Of a DNA stretch of 64,000 bases, positions 1 to 8,455 are shown piece by piece. The notes beneath the pieces were generated by a model. It did no database searches and was not told where the DNA came from. It saw nothing but the letters and a program-made list of their open reading frames with translations. A program made the translations under genes and the position numbers. The stretch is from JBECKS01 sp964557005 (GTDB lineage: Bacteria; Pseudomonadota; Gammaproteobacteria; Pseudomonadales; JBECKS01). How positions within the stretch are numbered: the stretch's first letter is position 1; each line of letters begins with the position of its first letter. The stretch spans positions 442,223-506,222 of the forward strand of contig CAZKYI010000002.1 of assembly GCA_964557005.1 (NCBI GenBank), given 5' to 3'.

Positions 1-994
1 TTCCTACGGAACCCTTGTGTGTCAGCCATTCTTCTGAAGTAATCGAAGTAAAACCATTCCCTTCGGTACCTGCGTAATATTCGAAAATCACTGGCCCCCA
101 CCAGTTGATCATTTGTTCCTTGATTTTTACAGGACAGGGCGCAGCAGCGTGAATGGCCGCTTTCAAGGAACTGACATCATATTGTTTGCGCACTGCTTCG
201 GGGAGTTTGAGCATACGCACAAACATGGTGGGCACCCATTGGCTGTAGTTCACTTTATATTTTTCAATCAGCGCCAGCGCGTGTTCTGGCTCAAATTTTT
301 CCATCACCACAATGGTGGCTCCAGTGCGGAAAAACGCCATGCAGTAGCGAAGCGGTGCGGCGTGATACAGAGGAGCAGGCGAAAGATAGGTATAGGGGCC
401 AGGGTCGCCTTTGGCATACAGCCCCATCAGCAAGTGGTAAACCGTGCCAGGTGTGCCAAAGGGCACATCGGAAAGGGGCATTTTTATGCCCTTGGGGCGA
501 CCCGTGGTGCCAGAAGAATAGAGCATGTCTGCACCTTCACTTTCGTCGGCAATGCGTGTTGTGCTGTGCGAAGCGATGGCTGTTTCCCATTGCTCAAACC
601 CTTCGCAGCTACCGTCCACCATAAAATTTTTAAGTACCTTGGGGGTTTGGCTTTGTAAAGTCAGTGCCAGATTTTCCAGAGATTTGGAAGTAATAAACAC
701 CTTGGCTTCGCAGTTGTTGATGATGTACTGCACTTCATCGGTTTGCAGGCGATAACTCATGGCGGTGTAGTACAGCCCCGCCCGTTGCGCCGCCCACACA
801 ATTTGAAAATAGGCAGGGTGGTTTTCCATCATAATCGCGATGTGGTCGCCACGTTTCAGGCCGAGTGCCCTGAACAGTTGTGCGCCCTGATTCGATTTAT
901 CCTCAAGCTCCTGATAAGTCACTACCTGACCCGTGCTGCCCATGATGTAGGCGGGGCGATTGGGGTCTTTCTGAGCGTATAGGCCTGGGTACAT
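1..994 (-). CDS. Acyl-CoA synthetase (AMP-binding), C-terminal part beyond window
   Basis: Adenylate-forming ligase that would activate a carboxylic acid to its acyl-CoA with ATP. The first 331 residues are visible and the C-terminal part lies outside the window. The P-loop YSSGTTGRPKG is at residues 159-169, and the later motif YYAGTEG is intact, so this copy looks active. The start is the ATG at 994, with AAGGAG about 7 bases upstream on the minus strand. It lies 155 bases downstream of the DUF2236 gene on the same strand. It is a paralogue of the defective synthetase at 9465-10385, and the two enclose the oxygenase genes. The substrate cannot be read from the sequence. The FadD-like style and neighbours suggest a fatty, steroid or isoprenoid acid. 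Confidence 0.9.
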   Translation of the reverse strand, partial: MYPGLYAQKDPNRPAYIMGSTGQVVTYQELEDKSNQGAQLFRALGLKRGDHIAIMMENHPAYFQIVWAAQRAGLYYTAMSYRLQTDEVQYIINNCEAKVFITSKSLENLALTLQSQTPKVLKNFMVDGSCEGFEQWETAIASHSTTRIADESEGADMLYSSGTTGRPKGIKMPLSDVPFGTPGTVYHLLMGLYAKGDPGPYTYLSPAPLYHAAPLRYCMAFFRTGATIVVMEKFEPEHALALIEKYKVNYSQWVPTMFVRMLKLPEAVRKQYDVSSLKAAIHAAAPCPVKIKEQMINWWGPVIFEYYAGTEGNGFTSITSEEWLTHKGSVG

Positions 995-1149
995 GCTGGC
1001 TCCTTATTTTTATGTTGATGAGTCATTTTAGAGCCAGTTATTGTACTGGTTATTGGGTGAGAGGGAATGGCTGTCCCCGAAGGTGCTAATCGGGAGTATG
1101 GAGCACCCAAATCCCTACCCAATTTGACCCATTTAACAAGTGGTAGATT

Positions 1150-2490
1150 TCACGACGTGGCCGCTTTCACTGGCCGATATTTTTCCGCGTCGGTGGTGTA
1201 TTCGGCATGACCGTATTCCACCAGCAGTTTGTTGATGCGATGAACCAGATTCTTGTCTGCCAGTTTTTCCAGCCCTGGTATTTGCAGGGCAACGGTATGC
1301 GCTATCAGTTGCGGAGTCACCCACAAGCTGCCCAGTGCAAACAGCAGATAGTCTCTGGCTGAGGCTTCCATGCCCATGATTTTGGCGAGATTCTTTTCAT
1401 CGTTGGCAAGGAAAACCCGCTGAAAGAATACCTTGGAAAATCCTTTTTCCACTTCGTTGTAAATGCGGCTTTTGAGCGTTTTGTCTTTGGGGCGATATCC
1501 CGCCATAGTGGCACGGGTAAGTTCGCCGCAGGTGCTGTCGTCATAACCATCTCTGAGGGTGGCGGCATAGGTCATGGTGATTTTAACGATGCCTTCGGGG
1601 GTGTCTGGCAGCAGATCGGCTGGCAGGCCAAGCAGGTAACTTTGGTAGCGACACAGTTCCACAATGCCGCGTTCGCGTTGGGTGAATGTCTTGCGGCCTT
1701 TGCTCATGGCACGGAAAGCGGTGAGGAAGGCAGGAATGGTGCCCGCGGGCATCTGGTCCACCTGGGGAATGGGAATGCCGTAAGTGGGAATATCCCACTT
1801 GTCTGAGCGCTTGAGAATGTTGAAGCGCACCATGGAGTGCATCAGGCGAACCATGGCGGCGGCCTTGAAAGCCACGCCGTCGCGCTTGAGCGCACCAGGC
1901 AGTGAGGCAGTGGTAAAAAAGCTGCCGGTTTCATTGACCCGTTGTACGGAAGATTCGCTGGCCAGTGAGCCGGTGAGGGCCATGGGCAGGCCCGAGTACT
2001 TGTTCATGAAGGTGGCAATAAAGGTACCGCGCAGGGCGAATGGCACAATGGTGGCCATGTGGATGCGGGTGGCGCGTGCGCCTTTTTCCACCAGATCCAT
2101 GTCCACCCAGTCGGGAATGGTTTCCATGGCGGCAATGAAATCTTTCAGTTCCTGGGGGGCGTTTTCCACGCTGTCGATGCCTTGGTCGCAGGCTTGCTTG
2201 AGCATGGCAATCAGCCCATGCAGGCCATATTCGGGCATCAGTGCCGCGTAGGCATCGGCCACGGTATCACCGAGCATGGTGTAAGCGCGAAAGCGTTCCA
2301 CTTCCTCTTTATCGGAGAGAAATTCCTTGCGGAATTTTCTCGCCATTTTGCCGGGCATGGTGCTGTCCACACTCAAATCATCGGTAAAGCGTTCAGGGGT
2401 AATGGAAAAGTCCACATCGCCATAGAGTGAAGGAATCAGCGTTTTTTGTGATTGGACTTTTGCCTGTAACGCTTCCAGAGTCATGGCCAT
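1150..2490 (-). CDS. DUF2236 family oxygenase-like protein (mpaB / rubber oxygenase type)
   Basis: 446-residue soluble protein without a signal peptide. The stretch VRLMHSMVR around His218 is the hallmark of the DUF2236 family, which includes latex-clearing protein Lcp and fungal MpaB. In Lcp the equivalent His is an axial haem ligand. Characterised members cleave isoprenoid C=C bonds with O2; here that activity is inferred from family only. The start is the ATG at 2490, preceded by GAGGTAG at about 7 bases. A second in-frame ATG two codons later is possible. It is divergent from the acyltransferase at 2627 and upstream of the acyl-CoA synthetase on the same strand. Confidence 0.8.
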   Translation of the reverse strand: MAMTLEALQAKVQSQKTLIPSLYGDVDFSITPERFTDDLSVDSTMPGKMARKFRKEFLSDKEEVERFRAYTMLGDTVADAYAALMPEYGLHGLIAMLKQACDQGIDSVENAPQELKDFIAAMETIPDWVDMDLVEKGARATRIHMATIVPFALRGTFIATFMNKYSGLPMALTGSLASESSVQRVNETGSFFTTASLPGALKRDGVAFKAAAMVRLMHSMVRFNILKRSDKWDIPTYGIPIPQVDQMPAGTIPAFLTAFRAMSKGRKTFTQRERGIVELCRYQSYLLGLPADLLPDTPEGIVKITMTYAATLRDGYDDSTCGELTRATMAGYRPKDKTLKSRIYNEVEKGFSKVFFQRVFLANDEKNLAKIMGMEASARDYLLFALGSLWVTPQLIAHTVALQIPGLEKLADKNLVHRINKLLVEYGHAEYTTDAEKYRPVKAATS

Positions 2491-2626
2491 AACAACTACC
2501 TCACTGAGCTTGTGTTAGAAAATTGAATCAAGTGTAATACATTCGTTGTGTGAATTAAGCGTTCCTGATAGTCAATTAACCACTTTGTCCAAGGTTTCAG
2601 CTTTTTATTTTGGGGAGAAAAATCGC

Positions 2627-3523
2627 ATGTTGAGTTTCCTGCCACCGTTTATTCTGGGGCCACTTTCCTTGTTGTTGATTGTCACCAATACCCTTGTACT
2701 GGGTGTGCCCTTGCTGGTGTTTTCGTTTATCAAGATGGTTTTGCCTGTGCGTGGCTGGCGAAATTTCTGGACGCATGCGGTGTTGTTTGTCACCGAAAAC
2801 TGGGCAGCCATCAACGTATTGCTATGCAGGTATTTGCTCAGGATTGAATGGGATGTGGAAGTGCATGCCAAACTCGAATCCAGCGGCACTTATCTGGTAT
2901 TACCCAATCACCAAAGCTGGTCGGATATTATTTTTATGCACTCGGTGCTGAATAAAAAAATTCCCTTCGTGCGTTTTTTTCTCAAGCAGGAACTGATCTG
3001 GATTCCAGTGTTGAATGTTGCGTGGCTGGCGCTCGATTTCCCTTTTATGAAACGCTACACCAAAGAGGAGATTGACAGGAATCCATCGCTTAAAGGCAAA
3101 GACATTGAAACCACGCGAAAATCCTGCGAGAAATTTAAAGACATGCCGGTTGTGGTGGCCAATTTTCTGGAGGGTACGCGCTTCACTCAAGAGAAGCATG
3201 ACAAACAACAAAGCCCTTTCAAACATTTGCTCAAACCGAAATCAGGCGGAATTGCTTTTGCACTGTCTGCAATGGAAGGTCGATTAAATCGCATACTTGA
3301 TGTGAACATTGCCTATCCTCGCGGGCATTCCGGCATCTGGGATTTGATGTGTGGTCGTTTGACCAAGGTGGTGATTCGCGTGACCGAAACGCAGGTTCCG
3401 CAACAATTTCTATCAGGTGATTATGAGAATGACGCGCAGTTCAGACAGGCTTTTCAGGATTGGGTAAGTGCTTATTGGCAGAGTAAGGACGCGCAACTCG
3501 ACAGCATGAAGCAGCGCATTTGA
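2627..3523 (+). CDS. PlsC-like 1-acyl-glycerol-3-phosphate acyltransferase (YihG type)
   Basis: 298-residue membrane acyltransferase that would move an acyl chain to a glycerophospholipid or related acceptor. It shows the HX4D block as NHQSWSD and the second block as FLEGTRF. Two hydrophobic segments near the N terminus (about residues 5-45) anchor it in the inner membrane. The ATG at 2627 is chosen because GGGGAG lies about 9 bases upstream; an earlier in-frame start at 2546 has no good ribosome site and no family support. It is divergent from the DUF2236 gene and followed by the P450. The size and the LEGTR variant fit the YihG branch better than housekeeping PlsC. The acceptor is unknown. 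Confidence 0.85.
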   Translation: MLSFLPPFILGPLSLLLIVTNTLVLGVPLLVFSFIKMVLPVRGWRNFWTHAVLFVTENWAAINVLLCRYLLRIEWDVEVHAKLESSGTYLVLPNHQSWSDIIFMHSVLNKKIPFVRFFLKQELIWIPVLNVAWLALDFPFMKRYTKEEIDRNPSLKGKDIETTRKSCEKFKDMPVVVANFLEGTRFTQEKHDKQQSPFKHLLKPKSGGIAFALSAMEGRLNRILDVNIAYPRGHSGIWDLMCGRLTKVVIRVTETQVPQQFLSGDYENDAQFRQAFQDWVSAYWQSKDAQLDSMKQRI

Positions 3524-3641
3524 AGCAATACAGTTAAAACCTGACAACTCGCCTGATTCGACTGATGGGTGCGTATTCAGGCGAATCGGGTGTTGCTAGT
3601 ATGCTGCGACTGGAAAAATCGCAGCAAACAGGAAATTGATT

Positions 3642-4970
3642 ATGCAAACAGAGATTCATCATACCGTCAAAACCCTTGGGTTCAGAGAGGCGATGGCTTT
3701 CAATGTTCGCCAGCAAAGAAACATTCAAAAAGCACTCAAGCAGCAGTACGCCGAACACGGCAGTGTTGTCAAATTGAAACTACCGCTGATTGGTATCAGC
3801 TTGATGCAGTTGTTAGGTGCAGAATGGAATCAGGTGGTGTACCAGAATCGTGAAGGTGCCTTTTCCAGCGAGCATGGTTGGGATTTTGTATTAAAACGTA
3901 TTTTCCCAGGTTCGGTGATGGCGATGGACGGCAGCGAGCATTTGTATCAACGCCGCATCATGTCGCAGGCATTTAAAAAACCCAAGCTGGTGGCCTACCT
4001 CGATTTTATGAACGGGTTTATTACTCAGGGCATACAAGGCTGGAGCCCGAATGAACAGTTCATGGTTTTTCCCGGTGTTAAAGAACTGACACTCGAACTC
4101 GCAACCAGAGTGTTCATGGGGATTGAGCCCAATGAAACTTCCAAAAAAATGAATCAGGCATTTATCGATACGGTAGAGGCATCGATTGCGCCGATTCGTT
4201 ATCCCGTTCCGCCCTTTCAAATGTGGAAGGGCGTAAAAGGGCGTGAATTTCTGGTGAAAGAATTTAACAGATTGTTACCTGAGAAAAGAAAAAGCGATAC
4301 AGCCGATTTTTTCAGCCAGTTCTGTCAGGCTGAAAGTGAGGACGGTGAAAAATTTACCGATCAGGAAATTGTTGATCATATGATTTTCCTGATGATGGCA
4401 GCACACGATACTACCACCAGTACACTTACCACCATGTTCTATGTGTTGGCCAAACACCCTGAGTGGCAGCAACGCTTGCGTGAATTTTCGCAAAATCTCA
4501 ACAAGGTGAATCTGGAATTTGATGATCTGGCCAGGCTGGAAGAAATGGGCTGGGTGATGAAGGAATGCCTGCGCATGTATCCGCCCTTGCCCACCATGCC
4601 ACGCAGAGTGATGAAAGATGTGGACTATTACGGCGTGCATTTTCCCAAGGGTACTTATGTGAGTGTGTCGCCCGTGCATACGCATTACATGGACGAATAC
4701 TGGAGCAATCCTGAACAGTTTGATCCTGAGCGCTGGTCGCCAGAGCGTGCTGAATACAAAAAACATGCGTATCAGTGGATACCTTTTGGAGGGGGTGCGC
4801 ATATGTGTGTGGGGCAGCATTTTGCAGATTTGCAGGTGAAAGCGGTGATGCACCAGATTCTGCTCAATTATCAATGGACGGTGCCTGAAGGTTATGAAAT
4901 TCCCTATCAACTGATGCCGATTGCCAAACCCAAAGATGGCTTGCCAGTTCATTTGAAACCGCTCAAGTGA
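3642..4970 (+). CDS. Cytochrome P450
   Basis: 442-residue soluble cytochrome P450. The haem-binding loop is FGGGAHMCVG with the thiolate at Cys389. The I-helix oxygen-activation motif is AHDTTTS, and the K-helix ExxR is ECLR followed by MYPPLP. All residues needed for catalysis appear present. It would hydroxylate a hydrophobic substrate and needs an external ferredoxin and reductase, which are not encoded in this window. The ATG at 3642 has AGGAAA about 6 bases upstream; an upstream in-frame TTG at 3636 is less likely. Its TGA overlaps the ATG of the next gene (TGATG), so the two are probably translated together. The CYP subfamily cannot be assigned by eye. Confidence 0.95.
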   Translation: MQTEIHHTVKTLGFREAMAFNVRQQRNIQKALKQQYAEHGSVVKLKLPLIGISLMQLLGAEWNQVVYQNREGAFSSEHGWDFVLKRIFPGSVMAMDGSEHLYQRRIMSQAFKKPKLVAYLDFMNGFITQGIQGWSPNEQFMVFPGVKELTLELATRVFMGIEPNETSKKMNQAFIDTVEASIAPIRYPVPPFQMWKGVKGREFLVKEFNRLLPEKRKSDTADFFSQFCQAESEDGEKFTDQEIVDHMIFLMMAAHDTTTSTLTTMFYVLAKHPEWQQRLREFSQNLNKVNLEFDDLARLEEMGWVMKECLRMYPPLPTMPRRVMKDVDYYGVHFPKGTYVSVSPVHTHYMDEYWSNPEQFDPERWSPERAEYKKHAYQWIPFGGGAHMCVGQHFADLQVKAVMHQILLNYQWTVPEGYEIPYQLMPIAKPKDGLPVHLKPLK

Positions 4971-6541
4971 TGCGCAAGGGGCTGCTTGTTTCACTCAAAC
5001 TGTTTGCTGTTTTGGTGCTCAGCCTTGCTGTGCTGGTTACCTATGCTTTTTGGGTGAAGGAGCCGGAAACACCCAGACCGTTTGCCAACATCACACAGGA
5101 AGCAGGGAAACTGACAGGAAGCCCTGCACAGCCAAAACCTGTGAATTTTTCTATCGAGCCGCACCCGTTTATGGCCGCGCAAGGGCTTAACAGTATGCAC
5201 GCCGATAGTCATAACTCCGATGTGCATGCGACAGGGCCTTTGGGGATTTCCCCGCAAGTGCGCACGCGTCGCGGCAGCATGCTCTATGGTGGGCAGTGCG
5301 CCACGCTCACCTTTGACAGCGAAAATCACTTGCTCATGCTGTGTGCGGGTTTCACGGGATTTCGTATTCATTTGCTCGAGCCGCGCAGTTTGCGTTTGCT
5401 TGCGGAATATCAATTACCAATTCGGCCATCGATGTATGACGCACTGTTCAAGCTGGATTTCAGCTACATCATGGAAGACAGCTCAGGTGCCTATTTTTAT
5501 CTCGACCATCACGACAGGGTGGTGATGGCTGCCAGCGACCAGACCATTCGCCGTATCGCTCACAAACAAACACACGCAGGGGACTGGGTTTTTTATGTCG
5601 ATGGCCAATGGGATTTAAGTGGCCATGTGCCGCATGACTGCACTTCACCTGCCAATCCCAGACCCAGCGGTGAGTGCGACCCGATTACTGCGCTGCTGCC
5701 CGATTATCAGGGTTTAATCTGGTGGGTCAGTCGTTATGGCAGGATAGGCACACTCAATACCGATACTGCCGCAGTGCAAGTGATGCGCCTGGCAGGTGAG
5801 GAAATCCAGAACGGTTTTGCGGTGGCTAGAGATGGCGTATTTATTGTGTCAGACCACGCGCTTTACAAACTGCAAGCTGATGAACATGCGCTTCCCTACA
5901 TCGTGTGGAAGGAAGCTTACGACAGGGGTACGCATCGCAAGGTCGGCACCATTAATCAGGGCAGCGGCACCACGCCTACCCTGATGGGTGAGGATTACAT
6001 CACCATTGCCGACAACGCTGACGGCAGAATCAACCTGCTGGTATTCAATCGCAAAGATAATGTAAGTGACCGCTTACTCTGTAAAACTCCCTTGTTCACT
6101 GAGGGGCATTCCGTGACCGACAATTCCATGATTGCCCTCAATCGCGCCATCATCATCGAAAACAACGCAGGCTATAAAAGTGTTTTTGAGCAAAAGGATT
6201 GGGCTAATGCAGGGGGTGGCATTATGCGCATTGATGTACGTGAAGATCACAGCGGCTGTGATGTGGTGTGGTCTTCCGATGAAAAAGCGCCTTCGGTGGT
6301 CGCCAAACTCGCGCATGAAAACGGGCTGGTGTATTTCTATACCTTTGAACCAAGGGGCAAGCAGCAGGCATGGTTTCTGCTGGCGCTGGATTTTGAAACA
6401 GGCGAAACCCGTTTCAGGATTTATACGGGCACAGGCCAGCAGTTCAATAACAACTGGTCGCCCATTGCCCTCGCACCCGATGGCACGGCTTATGTTGGCA
6501 CCTTTGGTGGCGTGATTGCGATTTGGGACACGCCCGAATGA
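4970..6541 (+). CDS. Membrane-anchored predicted beta-propeller protein, unknown function
   Basis: 523-residue protein of no family I recognise. One N-terminal hydrophobic segment (about residues 5-27), with positive residues before it, predicts an uncleaved anchor or signal with the rest in the periplasm. The body has repeated short blocks ending in patterns such as GRIGTLNTDT, DGVFIVSDHALYKL and DGTAYVGTFGGVIAIW, typical of beta-propeller blades and loosely like PQQ or strictosidine-synthase-like propellers. Several cysteines are present, including the HDC...GEC pair. The start ATG overlaps the P450 stop by one base, so production is coupled to the P450. It may bind or process the same substrate. 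The propeller fold is inferred from pattern only. Confidence 0.75.
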   Translation: MRKGLLVSLKLFAVLVLSLAVLVTYAFWVKEPETPRPFANITQEAGKLTGSPAQPKPVNFSIEPHPFMAAQGLNSMHADSHNSDVHATGPLGISPQVRTRRGSMLYGGQCATLTFDSENHLLMLCAGFTGFRIHLLEPRSLRLLAEYQLPIRPSMYDALFKLDFSYIMEDSSGAYFYLDHHDRVVMAASDQTIRRIAHKQTHAGDWVFYVDGQWDLSGHVPHDCTSPANPRPSGECDPITALLPDYQGLIWWVSRYGRIGTLNTDTAAVQVMRLAGEEIQNGFAVARDGVFIVSDHALYKLQADEHALPYIVWKEAYDRGTHRKVGTINQGSGTTPTLMGEDYITIADNADGRINLLVFNRKDNVSDRLLCKTPLFTEGHSVTDNSMIALNRAIIIENNAGYKSVFEQKDWANAGGGIMRIDVREDHSGCDVVWSSDEKAPSVVAKLAHENGLVYFYTFEPRGKQQAWFLLALDFETGETRFRIYTGTGQQFNNNWSPIALAPDGTAYVGTFGGVIAIWDTPE

Positions 6542-6548
6542 ATGACGC

Positions 6549-6577
6549 TTGACCCGTAACAGGCTATCCCTTATCGT
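6549..6577 (+). promoter_or_regulatory. Candidate sigma70 promoter for the PhyH-like dioxygenase gene
   Basis: TTGACC at 6549-6554 is followed 17 bases later by TATCGT at 6572-6577. The first matches the -35 consensus at five of six positions; the second is a weaker -10. The predicted start of transcription falls near 6584, at the edge of the palindrome listed next. Assigned by eye. Confidence 0.4.
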
Positions 6578-6584
6578 TTTGCCT

Positions 6585-6601
6585 AACTGGTCAGACCAGT
6601 T
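6585..6601. promoter_or_regulatory. 17-bp perfect palindrome, likely GntR/FadR-type operator
   Basis: AACTGGTC-A-GACCAGTT has two perfect 8-base arms around one central base. The core TGGTNNGACCA pattern closely resembles operators of FadR-subfamily GntR regulators such as FadR and PdhR. A TetR-type dyad is also possible. It begins next to the predicted transcription start and ends 25 bases before the dioxygenase ATG, the expected place for a repressor. No regulator gene is adjacent in the window. Confidence 0.55.
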
Positions 6602-6626
6602 TGGGCTTTTAAAGTGAGGTAGATGT

Positions 6627-7571
6627 ATGAACGAGCAAACAAAATCAGCGGTAAGAGTGGCTTCGGATGTCGCCGTTCAGGGAGAACAGGCATTTGGCAG
6701 TTTTCTCAGTGGTGCGCACAAAACGGCAAATGTGTCCGAGAGTTTTCCTTTCAAGGAAGGTGCAGCACGGCCGCTGACGCAAGAGCAAAAAGATTTTTTC
6801 AACCAGAATGGTTATCTGGTTGTGAAGGGCTTGTTGTCGAAGGAAAAAATTGACAAGTACACCAAACGCCTGATTGATGTGTGCAATGGTGATGTAGCAC
6901 CCGCTAAAAATATGCTGGTGATGAAAGATATAATGATTGCCAAAGGCAAGGTGCATACCGACAAGGCGCTTGAAAAAATCCAGAAAATTCAGGACATACA
7001 GGATGACGAAGTGTTCTGGGAATTGCTTACCGAGCCGGAAGTGCTCGATATAGCAGAAAATTTCTGCGGCAAGAACATGAAGACCATTCATAACATGATC
7101 ATCAACAAGCCGCCCAATGTCGATGGTCGTCACCCGTTCCATCAGGATCAACTCTATTTTCCCTTCGGCCCCGATGAAGACATTATTGGCTGCTGGATTG
7201 CATTTCAGAATACCAGCAAGGAAAACGGCACGCTCGCCGTGATTCCGGGAAGCCACCAATCACCGATATTGGAACACGGCGACATCAAGAATATCGACAA
7301 CCTCAATCTGGCTTATTTCGGTGCGCTGGGTGACGACCTCGGCATTGAAAATCGCGTGCACTTTATTGCAGAGCCAGGCGATGCGCTGTTTTTCCATACG
7401 CATCTGCTACACGGTGCAGGAAGAAATCGCTCTGATGGTTTTCGACGGGTGTATATCGTGCATTACGCCAATTCGGATTGTCGCTTTCGTGAGTATGGCG
7501 AAGCGATGGCATCTATCCGTCATTACACGCAAGTGCGTGGTCAGGAAAATCCAGACCCGAAAACCATCTAG
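6627..7571 (+). CDS. Phytanoyl-CoA dioxygenase family protein (PhyH)
   Basis: 314-residue non-haem Fe(II)/2-oxoglutarate oxygenase. The iron ligands are visible as HQD (His172, Asp174) and the distal His262 in LLHGAGRNRS, with the 2-oxoglutarate-binding Arg near residues 273-274. The family hydroxylates acyl-CoAs or other small molecules; the substrate here is unknown. The ATG at 6627 follows GAGGT. A strong terminator begins 20 bases after the stop, so with its own promoter the gene is probably monocistronic. The GntR-type palindrome upstream suggests control by a fatty-acid or organic-acid responsive repressor. The first 45 residues precede the catalytic domain and look flexible. Confidence 0.9.
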   Translation: MNEQTKSAVRVASDVAVQGEQAFGSFLSGAHKTANVSESFPFKEGAARPLTQEQKDFFNQNGYLVVKGLLSKEKIDKYTKRLIDVCNGDVAPAKNMLVMKDIMIAKGKVHTDKALEKIQKIQDIQDDEVFWELLTEPEVLDIAENFCGKNMKTIHNMIINKPPNVDGRHPFHQDQLYFPFGPDEDIIGCWIAFQNTSKENGTLAVIPGSHQSPILEHGDIKNIDNLNLAYFGALGDDLGIENRVHFIAEPGDALFFHTHLLHGAGRNRSDGFRRVYIVHYANSDCRFREYGEAMASIRHYTQVRGQENPDPKTI

Positions 7572-7591
7572 TTTTCCAGCTTTTTAATGAT

Positions 7592-7630
7592 AAACCCCAT
7601 TCTGGCATTGCCTGAATGGGGTTTTTTTTT
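7592..7630 (+). terminator. Rho-independent terminator after the PhyH gene
   Basis: An 11-bp perfect stem, AAACCCCATTC / GAATGGGGTTT (7592-7602 and 7614-7624), with an 11-base loop, runs into nine consecutive T residues at 7622-7630. It lies 20 bases after the dioxygenase stop codon. Confidence 0.9.
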
Positions 7631-7694
7631 GCCTGCTAAAAATGTACGGTAAGGATTCTGATTATCGCGAATACTAAAAAAGAGGTATCTGAAC

Positions 7695-8393
7695 GTGAAA
7701 AAATGGTGTTTTATTTTTCTGATGTCGGGATTTTTATTTACGTGCACCAAGCCAGCGCCAGAACAGGAGATATATACACCCAATGTCGTGCCGGAAGAGA
7801 TGAGTGTTCAGGAAAAAAAACAACGCTTTGCGGCACTGCTGGTGCCACCAGTACAGAAAGTCTATAGCGAATTACAGGAAGAGTATGAACAGGCGGCTGC
7901 ATGGATTGCCAAGGGGAAAAGACACAAAAAAATTGATCAGCTCAAAGAAGAATATAAAGCTGAAACCGATGAGCAATTATTGGCAGCGTTAAAACCACAT
8001 CCCCCCAGTATTGTGCTGGCACAGGCAGCTATGGAAAGTGCGTGGGGAACCTCACGTTTTTTTGTGGAGGCCAATAATGTGTTTGGTGTTTGGTCTTTTG
8101 ATGAAAACGAACCCAGAATTGCAGCGGGTGAATCGCGAGATAACAAAACCATCTGGTTGAAAAAATATCAAAGCATTGAAGATGCCGTGAGAGACAATTA
8201 TCGCGTATTGGCACGCGGCCATGCTCACCAGCATTTTCGTGAAGCACGTTTGAAAACCGATAATCCTTATGAACTGGTGAAGAATCTCGATCGCTATTCT
8301 GAAATTGGCGATAAATATGGTGAAGAACTCGCTTCAGTCATCAGCTTCAATAAATTCACAGAATTTGATCCGGTGGAATATCCGAAGCCTTGA
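7695..8393 (+). CDS. Bax-type glucosaminidase-domain lipoprotein
   Basis: 232-residue envelope protein with an N-terminal hydrophobic leader ending at Cys17. The LFTC box is an acceptable but not ideal lipoprotein site. The C-terminal half carries the glucosaminidase fold, with the expected catalytic Glu114 in AQAAMESAWGTSRF and the following NNVFGVWSF block as in E. coli Bax and FlgJ. It would cut the glycan chains of peptidoglycan. It stands alone between the PhyH terminator and a hairpin repeat, convergent with the Rieske gene. The ATG at 7695 starts a clear signal sequence. The link to the neighbouring oxygenases is unclear. Confidence 0.85.
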   Translation: MKKWCFIFLMSGFLFTCTKPAPEQEIYTPNVVPEEMSVQEKKQRFAALLVPPVQKVYSELQEEYEQAAAWIAKGKRHKKIDQLKEEYKAETDEQLLAALKPHPPSIVLAQAAMESAWGTSRFFVEANNVFGVWSFDENEPRIAAGESRDNKTIWLKKYQSIEDAVRDNYRVLARGHAHQHFREARLKTDNPYELVKNLDRYSEIGDKYGEELASVISFNKFTEFDPVEYPKP

Positions 8394-8413
8394 TTGAGAT
8401 TCTTCGTCGCGTT

Positions 8414-8443
8414 AGTAGGGGCAAAAAATCTTTTGCCCCTACT
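8414..8443. repeat. Dispersed hairpin repeat, copy 1 (TAGGGGCAAAA type)
   Basis: A perfect 13-bp inverted repeat, AGTAGGGGCAAAA / TTTTGCCCCTACT, with a 4-base loop, between the convergent Bax-type and Rieske genes. The same TAGGGG-N-AAAA ... TTTT-N-CCCCTA design recurs at 63592-63617, so this is a dispersed element and not only a local terminator. It may still end transcripts from both sides. Confidence 0.75.
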
Positions 8444-8455
8444 GCAAATGGCAGA

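Noticed and set aside
113..658. 181-codon plus-strand frame inside the first acyl-CoA synthetase
   Set aside because: It is the antisense shadow of a clear AMP-binding gene; it has no family match and no upstream site.
1030..1050. CCAGT-N6-ACTGG dyad upstream of the first acyl-CoA synthetase, considered as a second copy of the 6585 operator
   Set aside because: The half-sites are in the opposite orientation and only 5 bases long; similarity to the 17-bp palindrome is not real.
2546..2626. Longer N terminus for the PlsC-like acyltransferase
   Set aside because: The ribosome site GGGGAG and hydrophobic start point to the ATG at 2627.
3550..3583. CGCCTGA ... TCAGGCG inverted repeat before the P450 gene, considered as terminator or operator
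   Set aside because: 7-base arms with a 20-base spacer and no T run; too weak to call.
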